Below, piece by piece: positions 1 to 9,119 of a stretch of 64,000 bases of DNA. The DNA is from Calothrix membranacea FACHB-236 (lineage in GTDB: Bacteria; Cyanobacteriota; Cyanobacteriia; Cyanobacteriales; Nostocaceae): NCBI RefSeq assembly GCF_014696315.1, contig NZ_JACJPX010000002.1:62001-126000 (forward strand). The letters are read 5' to 3'. Both the position numbers and the translations under genes were made by a program. Numbering within the stretch: the first letter of the stretch is position 1; every line of letters begins with the position of its first letter. Under the pieces are notes generated by a model. The model made no database searches and was not told where the DNA came from. It was given only the letters and a program-made list of their open reading frames with translations.

Positions 1-1
1 A

Positions 2-750
2 GCACAGCCGGAAAATAATCTAGATTTATTAGCGAATGTTGAATCTGTAGAAGCAAAGAATGATGAGGTTTCAGGATTAGATTTAGGTACTGATTTACTG
101 TCAACATCAGATGATTTAGAACTGAATGCCAACGAAGTAACATTAGTACAATCAGACAATAATCTAGATTTATTAGCGAATGTTGAAACCGTAGAAATAG
201 CTAATAACGAGGTTTCAACATTAGATTTAGGTCATGATTTACTGTCAACATCAGATGCTCTAGAACTGAATTCCAACGAAGCAAAATTAGCACATCTGGA
301 AAATAATCTAGACTTATTTGCAAATGTTGAAACCGTAGAAACAAAGAATGATGAGGTGTCAGGATTAGATCTAGGCACTGATTTACTGACAACATCAGAT
401 GATTTAGAACTAAATTTTGATGAGGGAACAGAATTAGCACAGCCGGAAAATAATCTAGATTTATTAGCAAATTTTGAAACGGCAGAAAAAGCTAATGATG
501 AGGTTTCAGAATTAGATTTAGGCACTGATTTACTGGGAACAGTAGATAATTTAGAACTAAATTTTGATGAGGGAACAGAATTAGCACAGTCGGAAAATAA
601 TCTAGATTTATCAGCAAATATTGAACCTGTAGAAACAAAGAATGATGAGGTTTCACAATTAGATTTAGGTGATGATTTACTGGCAATAGCAGATGATTTG
701 GATCTGAATTTTAATGAAGTAACAGAATTAGCACAGCCGGAAATAAATTC
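2..750 (+). repeat. In-frame tandem repeat of 144-147 bp in the CheA linker
   Basis: The segment beginning AATGATGAGG recurs at 59, 203, 347, 494 and 641, so the spacing is 144, 144, 147 and 147 bp (48-49 residues). Each unit encodes an acidic peptide with the cores LDLGTDLL, DLELN and ENNLDL. The array runs out of the window at its 5' end, so the copy number is unknown. Confidence 0.9.
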
Positions 751-3301
751 AGAGATTTTAGAGACTGCAGAAACGACTCTTGCTGATAGCGCAGAATTAA
801 ACTTACTAGATGATTTATTAGCAACAGAAACTATACTGCAAGCCGAAACAAAGCTGGAAGACGCAGCAAATACCCAAGATACTGATGCTGCGATGTCTAC
901 GACGGGCTACGCCTACGCAAACAATGTAGTTGAATTAGATGCAGCTAATGATTTTTCTGCATCCCTAGAGAATATAACCCAGACCGATGAAGTGGCAATA
1001 ATTACCGAAGCAGAATTGGATGTGCCACCATCAACTCCAGAAGATGAATTTGCTGAATTAGAAACATTACTAGAAGAGGAATTAGCTTCCCCCTTACAAG
1101 AAGAAGATTTTGCGGCTCTGGAAGCATTGTTGGATGCAGATCTCAATGAGGAGCCATCAGCAGCACCTTTACCTGTTTACCCACAACAATCGCAACCACC
1201 TACCGCTTACAATAATGCCAACACTGCTACTACATCATCAGAATTAGAAGATGAATTTGGTGACTTAGAAAAATTGTTGGCGGAAGCAGATCAAACCATA
1301 TCTCATTCACCATCTATCAAATCAACCCCAGGCAAAGCCGCACGTCCTGCAACGCGTCGGGGTGCAAGATTTGAAGAAACGATGAAAGTTCCAGTGAAGC
1401 AACTAGATGATATGAGCAATCTAGTTGGGGAACTGGTAGTAAATCGCAATACCTTGGAGCAGGATCACGAGCGTCTGCGACAGTCATTAGATAACTTGCT
1501 GATTCAAGTACAACAGCTATCTGATGTTGGGGCGCGGATGCAAGAATTATATGAGCGATCGCTATTGGAAGCTTCTTTGTTAGCTACCCGCAAACATAGA
1601 GAATCTGGTGGCTCATCAAGTGATTCCAATTCTGACAGGGGTTTCAGTGAATTGGAAATGGATCGGTTTACGCCTTTCCATACACTGTCCCAAGAAATGA
1701 TTGAAATGATCGTCAGGGTACGTGAGTCTGCGAGTGATATTGACTTTGTGACTGAAGAAACTGAGAGAGTAGCGCGACAGTTTCGGCAAGCCACAACTCA
1801 ACTCCAAGAGGGATTAACACGGGCCCGAATGGTGCCTTTCTCTCAAGCTATTGATCGCTTGCGACGAGGAGTGCGGGATAATGCCATTAAATATGGTAAG
1901 CAAGTGGAGTTAATGATTGAGGGTGGAGATACCTTAATTGACAAAATGATTTTGGATCACTTGACCGATCCACTAACTCATATGCTCAATAATGCGATCG
2001 CTCACGGTATTGAAACCCCAGAGGTGCGACAAGCCGCGGGTAAAAATCCTGTGGGAGAAATCAAGATTCGCGCTTTCCACCAAGGTAACCAAACTGTAAT
2101 CTCTGTGGGTGATGATGGAGCAGGTATCGATACCGAAAAAATCAAAGCCAAGGCGTTGAAGTTGGGAATGCTGACAGGAGAGGAAGCAAAAACCATCACG
2201 CGCATCGAAATCTACAACTTGCTGTTCCACTCTGGCTTTAGTATTAAAGACGAGGCGGATGAGATTTCTGGCCGTGGTGTGGGTATGGACATCGTGCGCT
2301 CGGAAATTAGCGAAGTGCGGGGGACAGTGAACACTGATTCTGCGATCGGTAAGGGAACTACCTTTACAATTCGTCTGCCACTTACCTTGAGTATTTGTAA
2401 AGCCCTGTGCTGCGTTTCCGATAAAGCCAGAATTGCCTTCCCAATGGACGGGGTAGAAGATACATTAGATATCCCTGTCAAGAGTATTCAGCAAAATGCC
2501 GATGGGCAAACATTTATTGCTTGGCGTGATACAGTATTGCCATTCCGTCCACTCAAAGATCTGTTAGCCTTCAATCGCCAAATCAGTCGCGGTAGTGTTT
2601 ACGGTGGAACTCGCGATGATGATATGGTTTCTGTGGTCGTGGTGCGATCGGCAAATAACCTCCTTGCTTTACAAATTGACTTAGTACTGAGTGAGCAAGA
2701 AATTGTAATTAAGCAATTTGAGGGGCCAGCACCTAAACCCTTGGGTGTAGCAGGTGCTACAGTCTTAGGGGATGGTCGAATTATGCCGATTGCTGACGTG
2801 CTAGAAATTATGGACATCTTCCAAGGACGGATGTCTAAACAAAATGGTGGCATTTGGCAGCAAAAACCCGCTCAGACTCTGCCGGAAGTCCCAGTTGAGA
2901 AAATTGATCCAACAGTGTTGATTGTTGATGACTCAATTACAGTACGGGAATTACTCTCACTCACCTTTAATAAGGCAGGTTACCGCGTAGAACAAGCACG
3001 GGATGGTCAAGAAGCTTGGGATAAACTCCGCTCTGGTTTGCCTTGTGATATCGTATTTTGCGATATTGAAATGCCTCGCTGTGACGGGCTGGAGTTGCTC
3101 TCTCGAATCCAGAAAGATCACAACCTCAACCACCTCCCCATCGCTATGCTCACCTCGCGCGGTGCAGATAAGCACAGACAAATGGCTATCCAACTAGGGG
3201 CTAGCGGTTACTTTACCAAGCCTTACCTGGAAGAAGCTTTACTAGAAGCAGCAGTGCGGATGCTCAAAGGAGAAAAACTGATTCTGAATACTACTGCTTA
3301 A
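2..3301 (+). CDS. CheA-type hybrid histidine kinase/response regulator (5' end outside window)
   Basis: Cytoplasmic chemotaxis-type kinase fused to a receiver, the type used in cyanobacterial phototaxis and hormogonium (Pix/Hmp-like) motility pathways. The frame is open to the window edge, so the start and any N-terminal Hpt domain are not visible. From the first visible residue: acidic tandem repeats (about 1-250), a long Asp/Glu-rich linker, a dimerisation segment (about 460-600), an ATPase domain with N-box NNAIAHGIE and G-boxes DDGAGID and GRGVGMDIV (about 650-800), a CheW-like domain (about 800-945), and a C-terminal receiver with VDDS, acceptor Asp in FCDIEMP and Lys in TKPY (about 970-1090). 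The kinase and receiver key residues are present, so both modules look active. The pathway assignment is inferred, because no che or pil neighbours are visible. Confidence 0.93.
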   Translation, partial: AQPENNLDLLANVESVEAKNDEVSGLDLGTDLLSTSDDLELNANEVTLVQSDNNLDLLANVETVEIANNEVSTLDLGHDLLSTSDALELNSNEAKLAHLENNLDLFANVETVETKNDEVSGLDLGTDLLTTSDDLELNFDEGTELAQPENNLDLLANFETAEKANDEVSELDLGTDLLGTVDNLELNFDEGTELAQSENNLDLSANIEPVETKNDEVSQLDLGDDLLAIADDLDLNFNEVTELAQPEINSEILETAETTLADSAELNLLDDLLATETILQAETKLEDAANTQDTDAAMSTTGYAYANNVVELDAANDFSASLENITQTDEVAIITEAELDVPPSTPEDEFAELETLLEEELASPLQEEDFAALEALLDADLNEEPSAAPLPVYPQQSQPPTAYNNANTATTSSELEDEFGDLEKLLAEADQTISHSPSIKSTPGKAARPATRRGARFEETMKVPVKQLDDMSNLVGELVVNRNTLEQDHERLRQSLDNLLIQVQQLSDVGARMQELYERSLLEASLLATRKHRESGGSSSDSNSDRGFSELEMDRFTPFHTLSQEMIEMIVRVRESASDIDFVTEETERVARQFRQATTQLQEGLTRARMVPFSQAIDRLRRGVRDNAIKYGKQVELMIEGGDTLIDKMILDHLTDPLTHMLNNAIAHGIETPEVRQAAGKNPVGEIKIRAFHQGNQTVISVGDDGAGIDTEKIKAKALKLGMLTGEEAKTITRIEIYNLLFHSGFSIKDEADEISGRGVGMDIVRSEISEVRGTVNTDSAIGKGTTFTIRLPLTLSICKALCCVSDKARIAFPMDGVEDTLDIPVKSIQQNADGQTFIAWRDTVLPFRPLKDLLAFNRQISRGSVYGGTRDDDMVSVVVVRSANNLLALQIDLVLSEQEIVIKQFEGPAPKPLGVAGATVLGDGRIMPIADVLEIMDIFQGRMSKQNGGIWQQKPAQTLPEVPVEKIDPTVLIVDDSITVRELLSLTFNKAGYRVEQARDGQEAWDKLRSGLPCDIVFCDIEMPRCDGLELLSRIQKDHNLNHLPIAMLTSRGADKHRQMAIQLGASGYFTKPYLEEALLEAAVRMLKGEKLILNTTA

Positions 3302-3372
3302 GCGATTCCAGTATTTCTGCAAAGGACACACAAATATTCTGTTACGGAGGTCAAAATTCGACAGTCAAGAAG

Positions 3373-3418
3373 AGCCAGTCACTTGCAGAGGTTACCTTTG
3401 TTGAGTGAACTGGCTTTT
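3373..3418 (+). terminator. Probable rho-independent terminator after the CheA kinase
   Basis: AGCCAGTCACT pairs with AGTGAACTGGCT, with one bulged base and a loop of about 23 nt, followed by TTTTAA. It lies 72 bp after the kinase stop codon. The loop is long, so the call is moderate. Confidence 0.5.
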
Positions 3419-3501
3419 AAGAACCAAGGAGAACCCGCATTGTTGGCAAGTTTGCTCTTAGATTAATAATTTTAAATTTTATTCATCATTCATCATTCAC
3501 A

Positions 3502-5799
3502 ATGCTAAAAGCCAAATGGACTCGGCTTTTAGCAACCTTTTTGGCAACAGTGATAATTTGCCAATGGTTGCTACCTGCTGCTGTCGCTAATGCTAAAATT
3601 TCCAGCAAGTTCTCTCCACAAGTAGTAGTTGAGAAATTCACAGATGGGGAAAATTTGCAGAGGAGTCACTTCCTCAAACAATATGCACAGCAACGAGTTC
3701 CATCAAAAAAAATGCTGACTTACCCACCTAGCCGCAAAAGCAATCAAGTTGATAACTATCACGGTACTGTAGTAGCAGATCCTTACCGTTGGTTAGAAAA
3801 TCCCGACTCGGCAGAAACTAGAAGTTGGATTGAGGCACAAAATCAAGTTACTTCTGCCTACCTTGATCAAGTTCCTGTTAAAGAAAAAATTAGACAACGC
3901 CTCACTAAATTATGGAATTACGAAAGATATAGTATTCCATTTAAAGAAGGTGAATCTCTGGGAGATAATTCCACCGAACGCTATTTCTATTACAAAAACG
4001 ATGGGCTGCAAAACCAAAGCGTTCTCTACACCCTGAAAACTCTTGAGTCTGAGCCAAAAGTTTTACTTGACCCCAACAAACTTTCGGAAGATGGCACAGT
4101 TGCTCTCTCAGGATTATCTATTAGCAATAATGGTCAATTATTAGCTTACAGTTTATCTACCTCTGGTTCTGACTGGCAAGAGTGGAAAGTTCGTGATATT
4201 GAAACAGGTAAAGATTTAGCAGACCATCTGAAATGGGTTAAATTCTCTGATGTTTCCTGGACAAATGATAACCAAGGATTCTTTTATAGTCGCTACGACG
4301 AACCAAATAATAAAACTAAATTAGAAGATACTAATTATTATCAAAAGCTTTATTATCATCGTTTAGGTACTCCACAATCAGAGGATTTATTAATTTATCA
4401 ACGTCTTGACCAGAAAGAATGGGGTTTTAATGGTGGAGTTACAGAAGACGGTAAGTATTTAATCATATCAGTTTGGCTAGGAACTGATTCTAAAAATTTA
4501 GTTTTTTATAAAGATTTAACTAATCCAAAATCGGCGGTTATAGAACTGATTAATCAATTTGAGGCAGATTACAGTTTTATTGAGCGTGATGATAGTGTTT
4601 TCTATTTTCGGACAAATTTAAATGCTCCACGGGGCAGAGTAATTGCGATTGATATTGAAAAGCCAGCAAAGGAAAACTGGCAAGAAATCATTTCCCAGTC
4701 AGCAGAAACTTTAGAAGGTGTGAGTATTCTGAATAATCAGTTCGTTGCTGATTATCTCAAAGATGCTCGTAGCCAAATTAAAATTTTTGACTTGAAAGGT
4801 GCATTTGTTCGGGAAGTGAAATTGCCCGGAATTGGCTCAGTTGATGGCTTTTATGGCAAGCGCTATGATACCGAGACTTTTTATAGTTTCACTAGTTTTA
4901 CTACACCAGGTACTATCTATCGCTATGATATGGTGACGGGAAAGAGTGAAGTTTTTCGGGAACCAAAGGTAGATTTTAATCCCGACAATTACGAAACTAA
5001 ACAAGTATTTTATCAAAGCAAAGATGGCACCAAAGTGCCAATGTTTATTACCTATAAAAAGGGCATTAAGTTAGACGGGAATAATCCCACATATCTTTAT
5101 GGTTATGGTGGTTTTAATGCCTCAATGACACCCAGTTTTTCTGTAAGTCTTTTGGTTTGGATGGAAATGGGCGGTATCCATGCAATGCCTAATATCCGCG
5201 GTGGTGGGGAGTATGGTGAAGAATGGCACGAAGCAGGAATGAAGTTCAAAAAGCAAAATGTCTTTGATGACTTTATTGCTGCGGCTGAGTGGTTAATCGC
5301 TAATGGTTATACCAAATCTGCAAAACTAGCGATCGCAGGTGGTAGTAATGGCGGTTTATTGGTGGGTGCTTGCATGACTCAGCGTCCCGATTTGTTTGGT
5401 GCGGCTTTAGCAGCAGTTGGGGTCATGGATATGTTGCGGTTCCACAAATTTACCATCGGTTGGGCTTGGACTTCGGAATATGGTTCGCCAGATAACCCAG
5501 AAGAATTTAAAGCGCTGTATGCCTATTCACCATTGCATAACATTAAACCAGGAACAGCTTACCCAGCAACATTGATTACTACAGCAGATCATGACGATCG
5601 CGTGGTTCCTGCTCATAGTTTCAAATTTGCGGCGGCTTTGCAAGCTGCTCAAGCGCGTAATGCGCCAGTACTGATTAGAATTGAGACGAAAGCCGGACAT
5701 GGTGCAGGTAAGCCCACAACTAAAACGATTGACGAACTCACAGATAAGTGGGCGTTTTTGGTACGGACTTTGGATATTAAAGTTGCTGTTACACAATAG
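3502..5799 (+). CDS. Prolyl oligopeptidase family serine peptidase (S9A), exported
   Basis: Serine peptidase that in this family cleaves short peptides after proline. At 765 residues it is longer than the usual cytosolic form (about 690). The extra N-terminal part starts with a hydrophobic signal-like segment ending in AVANA, which suggests export. A beta-propeller domain begins near HGTVVADPYRWLENPDS (about residue 87) and runs to about residue 480. The hydrolase domain carries the nucleophile Ser in GGSNGG, the acid in TADHDDRVVP and the His in AGHGAGK, so it looks active. No clear Shine-Dalgarno precedes the ATG, but the signal peptide supports this start. It stands alone between a terminator and an alpha/beta hydrolase gene. 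Confidence 0.93.
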   Translation: MLKAKWTRLLATFLATVIICQWLLPAAVANAKISSKFSPQVVVEKFTDGENLQRSHFLKQYAQQRVPSKKMLTYPPSRKSNQVDNYHGTVVADPYRWLENPDSAETRSWIEAQNQVTSAYLDQVPVKEKIRQRLTKLWNYERYSIPFKEGESLGDNSTERYFYYKNDGLQNQSVLYTLKTLESEPKVLLDPNKLSEDGTVALSGLSISNNGQLLAYSLSTSGSDWQEWKVRDIETGKDLADHLKWVKFSDVSWTNDNQGFFYSRYDEPNNKTKLEDTNYYQKLYYHRLGTPQSEDLLIYQRLDQKEWGFNGGVTEDGKYLIISVWLGTDSKNLVFYKDLTNPKSAVIELINQFEADYSFIERDDSVFYFRTNLNAPRGRVIAIDIEKPAKENWQEIISQSAETLEGVSILNNQFVADYLKDARSQIKIFDLKGAFVREVKLPGIGSVDGFYGKRYDTETFYSFTSFTTPGTIYRYDMVTGKSEVFREPKVDFNPDNYETKQVFYQSKDGTKVPMFITYKKGIKLDGNNPTYLYGYGGFNASMTPSFSVSLLVWMEMGGIHAMPNIRGGGEYGEEWHEAGMKFKKQNVFDDFIAAAEWLIANGYTKSAKLAIAGGSNGGLLVGACMTQRPDLFGAALAAVGVMDMLRFHKFTIGWAWTSEYGSPDNPEEFKALYAYSPLHNIKPGTAYPATLITTADHDDRVVPAHSFKFAAALQAAQARNAPVLIRIETKAGHGAGKPTTKTIDELTDKWAFLVRTLDIKVAVTQ

Positions 5800-5875
5800 C
5801 GATCGCTGTATTTGTCAGCATCGAGCCAGTTTTCATTAAAATTGCTTTTGTGCCTGATTTTTCTGGAGGTTAACT

Positions 5876-6760
5876 ATGAATGATATTGTGACACCACCTG
5901 AAAGACAGGCAACAATGCAATTGCTTGATGGTCGTGTACTAGCTTGGTCGGAATGGGGGCCGATTGATGGTCTCCCGGTTTTGTTTTGCACAGGTGCAGG
6001 AATGAGTGGATGGCTGGGTTTTGGACAGAAAGACTTGCCAGAATTGGGTTTGAAACTCATTGCCATTGACCGTCCTGGTTTAGGTTTATCTGATGCTCAT
6101 CCTGAAAAAACTTTGTCATCTTGGGTAGAGGATACGCGGGAATTTATTCAGGCTCAGAATCTTGATCATGTTCTCGCTGTTGGTTTTTCTCAAGGCGCAC
6201 CGTTCGCTTTTGCGCTTGCAGCACGAGAACTGGTGAAAGCTATAGCAATTGTTTCAGGACAGGATGAACTGACCCATCCGCTTGTACAACCACTGTTACA
6301 TCCAGATGTACAAGGAATGATTACAGCTGTTCAAAAAGATGCGGTGGGGTTTGAGCAGCGCTTTTCGCAAATGGCTACTGCAGAGGGGCTGTGGCAGTTA
6401 ATTATGGGTATGAGTGGGGAATGCGATCGCTTATTGTATGAGAGTGAGACATTCAGCAAGGCATATCAACGCGCCTTGCAAGAAGGTTTCTCCCAAGGCG
6501 CGCAGGGATACGCACGAGACTTAGTAAATACATTCAGTTCATGGCCTTTCGTGCTGGAGAACATCACCGTTCCTGTGGATCTCTGGTATGGTGGTGCAGA
6601 CACTAGCACTGTTCACTCCCCAGATTTTGGTGTAACTCTGGCTTCACGCTTGCCAAACGCTTCACACATCATTGATCCAGAAGCAGGAGGCTCGATTCTT
6701 TGGACGAAATCTAGAGATATTTTGGCAAAATTGAAATCTCATCTCTCCATGCTGAAATAA
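5876..6760 (+). CDS. Alpha/beta hydrolase
   Basis: Cytoplasmic alpha/beta-hydrolase of 294 residues with no signal peptide. The lid-and-core layout is typical: FCTGAGMSG near residue 45 for the oxyanion region, DRPGLGLSD, the nucleophile elbow GFSQGA near residue 103, an acid in YGGADTS near residue 242 and a His in NASHII near residue 262. The substrate cannot be read from the sequence. The start is fixed by GGAGG at 5865-5869, six bases before the ATG. It lies 76 bp after the peptidase gene on the same strand and could be co-transcribed with it. Confidence 0.9.
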   Translation: MNDIVTPPERQATMQLLDGRVLAWSEWGPIDGLPVLFCTGAGMSGWLGFGQKDLPELGLKLIAIDRPGLGLSDAHPEKTLSSWVEDTREFIQAQNLDHVLAVGFSQGAPFAFALAARELVKAIAIVSGQDELTHPLVQPLLHPDVQGMITAVQKDAVGFEQRFSQMATAEGLWQLIMGMSGECDRLLYESETFSKAYQRALQEGFSQGAQGYARDLVNTFSSWPFVLENITVPVDLWYGGADTSTVHSPDFGVTLASRLPNASHIIDPEAGGSILWTKSRDILAKLKSHLSMLK

Positions 6761-6834
6761 TACGGAGTGATATTATTTTTTGATTTCTAATCTCCTGAAA
6801 TGAGAAAGCAGTATGCTTGTTTGTTTGCTTGCTT

Positions 6835-7115
6835 GCGGAATATACCAAAATGAGTGCGTGAAATACCCAAATGAGAACTCATTTAAGCTTTTTGAGTAGG
6901 CAATATGCCTTTTTGCCTGCGGAATATACCAAAATGAGTGCGTGAAATACTCTAATGAGAACTCATTGAAGCTTTTTGAGTAGGCAATATGCCTTTTCGC
7001 TTGCGGAATATACCAAAATGAGAAAGCAATATGCCATTTTAAGAACTCATTTAAGCCTTTTAAGTAAGCAATATGTCATTTTGGGTAAGCAATAAGGCAT
7101 TTTGAGAACTTAATT
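6835..7115. repeat. 84-bp tandem repeat (4 x 21 bp), degenerating at the right end
   Basis: GCGGAATATACCAAAATGAG recurs at 6835, 6919 and 7003, an exact 84-bp period. Within a unit, 21-bp blocks resemble each other (GCGGAATATACCAAAATGAG and GCGTGAAATACCCAAATGAG). The third copy decays into shorter blocks of the type AGCAATATGCCATTTT. No open frame of gene size crosses it. It fills most of the spacer between the hydrolase and the Shedu gene. Confidence 0.85.
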
Positions 7116-7274
7116 AAAGAAAATGATCAAGAAATATGCTGTTTTTGGTGATTTAAATAAAGTTTCTGTATTTTTCGATGTAGTGGGTAGTGATTGCGAT
7201 CACCAAAATCTAAAATTCAAACTGAGTGCGATCGCTGTTTAGTTAGGATATAACGTTTGCTCAATATTTTCATT

Positions 7275-7347
7275 GCCGTGTTTTGCTCAAACTATACTGT
7301 TATCTTAAGGATTTAAGCTGTATCCGAAGATGTTTGAGCAAGGCAGT
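7275..7347. other. Long inverted repeat upstream of the Shedu gene
   Basis: TTGCTCAAAC (7283-7292) is exactly complementary to GTTTGAGCAA (7332-7341). Outside these arms ATTGCC and GGCAGT extend the pairing with one mismatch after a bulge. Inside the loop GGAT and ATCC can pair again. It ends about 80 bp before the Shedu start codon and may be a transcript structure or a regulatory site. Confidence 0.55.
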
Positions 7348-7381
7348 AAGGATAATGCTTAAATCCAGATTTGTATAAATT

Positions 7382-7423
7382 ATAATTAAAGCTGTTAATT
7401 TTATAATTAAAACTGTTAATTTT
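7382..7423 (+). repeat. Duplicated 21-bp segment directly upstream of the Shedu start
   Basis: Two adjacent 21-bp copies, 7382-7402 and 7403-7423, differ at one base. Each has the form ATAATTAAA, then G or A, then CTGTTAATTTT. The copy boundary lies 27 bp before the ATG, so the pair covers the likely promoter and leader. Confidence 0.8.
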
Positions 7424-7429
7424 GTTTAA

Positions 7430-8596
7430 ATGACAAAGCAAAATAATTTTTTAGAAATTGGAACCAGATTGATGGTAAGCGTTAACTCGACTACCAAAGA
7501 CGAAAAATTATGTTCTTATCTCTACACAGACTTGGAAATACTAAAAGCAAACGGTAAGCCATTTGTGGAGTTAGTTCTGACAGAAAATTTATACCTGAAT
7601 CTTAATACAGACCATTTACATGATTGTACTTGCTTTATTCCTGCCTTGCAAAAATTTGCGAAAAGTGTTAATCATGCGGCAACTCAAATTTCAGAAGCCT
7701 TTGAGTTAAGTCGTAAAAGTCATACTAAAGATGTATTTAGAGAAGCTTACTTTCAAGACACAGATCAAGCTTGGAAATGTTTAGATAATTGGAGGAAAAA
7801 AGTAAGAGTTTCTTCTTATGAAACTAAAAATATTAGTAAATTAATAACTAAGTTGAAGCAGAATGTAAATAATCCTCATGATTTTAATATAATTTTAGAA
7901 CTCATCAATCTTTCAAAGGAGATGGCAAAAGCAATTGTCAATTTGCAAGAAGAAAGTCACAGTGATAAAGATATCAAAGTTCAAAAAATATTGAATACTC
8001 TAGTTGCAGTAGGTAAGCTCAAAGAAATTCTCAAGATTTGGAAAAATAATCAAAGTAACTCCAATGAACTATTTTGGCATAAGTTGCTAGAAGAGAACTC
8101 GTTTGTGCTTGCACAAATTTTCTCTACTCCAGTAACTATACTACATTCAGAAGCATATGTTGGGGGAAAAGGAATAGAAAATACTGGTGGTAGCATTATA
8201 GACTTTCTTTTTGTCAACAAACTTACCAGGAATATTTCCTTAATTGAAATTAAGACTCCAACTTGTCATCTTCTTGGAAAAGAATACAGAGATGGAATCT
8301 ATAATCCTTCTCCAGAACTATCAGGTGCCGTAATGCAAGTATCTACAAGTAGAGATTCTTTAATCAAAGAATATGACCGATTGGTGAACCAATCGAATAG
8401 CTATTTCGATATTTTCAATCCTCTCTCTATTGTTATTGCAGGTCATGCAGAAAACGAACTATCAGATAGTGAGAAAAAGCGTTCTTTTGAAATTTTTAGA
8501 CATAACCATATAAATGTGCAAATTGTTACATATGATGAAGTGTTTGAAAAGATAAAAAATTTAGTTGAAATATTAGAAGGTTCAGCGAGAAATTAA
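7430..8596 (+). CDS. Shedu-type anti-phage defence nuclease (SduA, DUF4263)
   Basis: Single-protein phage-defence nuclease candidate, 388 residues, cytoplasmic. The last 180 residues match the DUF4263/SduA pattern of the PD-(D/E)XK superfamily: ELFWHKLLEENSFVLAQIF (213-231) with an early acidic pair, GGSIIDFLF with Asp258, LIEIK with Glu273 and Lys275, SPELSGAVMQV with Gln303, and a closing block with SFEIF and VQIVTYDEV. All expected catalytic residues are present. The N-terminal 200 residues are not a domain I recognise and are likely the sensor or assembly part that varies in Shedu proteins. It stands alone behind repeats and overlaps the 3' end of a convergent acetyltransferase gene by 15 bp. 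AT-rich codon use fits acquisition by transfer. Activity against phage is inferred. Confidence 0.85.
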   Translation: MTKQNNFLEIGTRLMVSVNSTTKDEKLCSYLYTDLEILKANGKPFVELVLTENLYLNLNTDHLHDCTCFIPALQKFAKSVNHAATQISEAFELSRKSHTKDVFREAYFQDTDQAWKCLDNWRKKVRVSSYETKNISKLITKLKQNVNNPHDFNIILELINLSKEMAKAIVNLQEESHSDKDIKVQKILNTLVAVGKLKEILKIWKNNQSNSNELFWHKLLEENSFVLAQIFSTPVTILHSEAYVGGKGIENTGGSIIDFLFVNKLTRNISLIEIKTPTCHLLGKEYRDGIYNPSPELSGAVMQVSTSRDSLIKEYDRLVNQSNSYFDIFNPLSIVIAGHAENELSDSEKKRSFEIFRHNHINVQIVTYDEVFEKIKNLVEILEGSARN

Positions 8597-9052
8597 AAAC
8601 TTATCCATTGCATAATTTACAAACATTTCCCCCCTACGTTCTACCTGTTGTTCAGTGATGATGGAAAACCCCATACGCAGGAAAAAAGGTTTGGCGGTAA
8701 TACTAGCTTCAACGTATAAACGATTAATTCCTAATTCATAGGCTTTGGCTTCAATTGCCGTATAAATTTTACTACCAACACCCATCCGCTGATAATTTTT
8801 ATGGCAGTAAAAGCAATCTATATGTCCGTTGGTTTCTAACTCGCCAAAACCTGCAATCACACCTTGGTCATCAGCAACGTAGGTGAATCTTTCTGCACAG
8901 ATTTTTGCCCAGTTTCTAAAATTAATATTATCTGGTGCCCAAGCTTTAACTTGGTTTTCTGAGTAGTCACCAATATTAACTTCACGTACTGTTTCGTGAA
9001 ATAATTGTGCTATTTGTTCGGCATCTTGCTGTTGAAATAATCGTATTTTCAT
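8582..9052 (-). CDS. GNAT family N-acetyltransferase
   Basis: 156-residue cytoplasmic acetyltransferase of the GNAT fold, predicted to move an acetyl group from acetyl-CoA to an amine. It opens with MKIRLFQQQDAEQIAQLF, typical of the beta1-alpha1 region, and carries the acetyl-CoA-binding motif A as YQRMGVGSKIYTAIE near residue 90. A following VEASITAKPFFLRMGF block is the usual motif B. The substrate is unknown. It is convergent with the Shedu gene and overlaps its last 15 bases, so the two may share a termination zone. Nothing indicates that it is an antitoxin or partner of the nuclease. Confidence 0.9.
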   Translation of the reverse strand: MKIRLFQQQDAEQIAQLFHETVREVNIGDYSENQVKAWAPDNINFRNWAKICAERFTYVADDQGVIAGFGELETNGHIDCFYCHKNYQRMGVGSKIYTAIEAKAYELGINRLYVEASITAKPFFLRMGFSIITEQQVERRGEMFVNYAMDKFLISR

Positions 9053-9119
9053 AAAACGATAATTGAGAGCTTACCACTTTCTAAATTAGAAGCGATCGCC
9101 TTTTTCTACCAATCCTATT

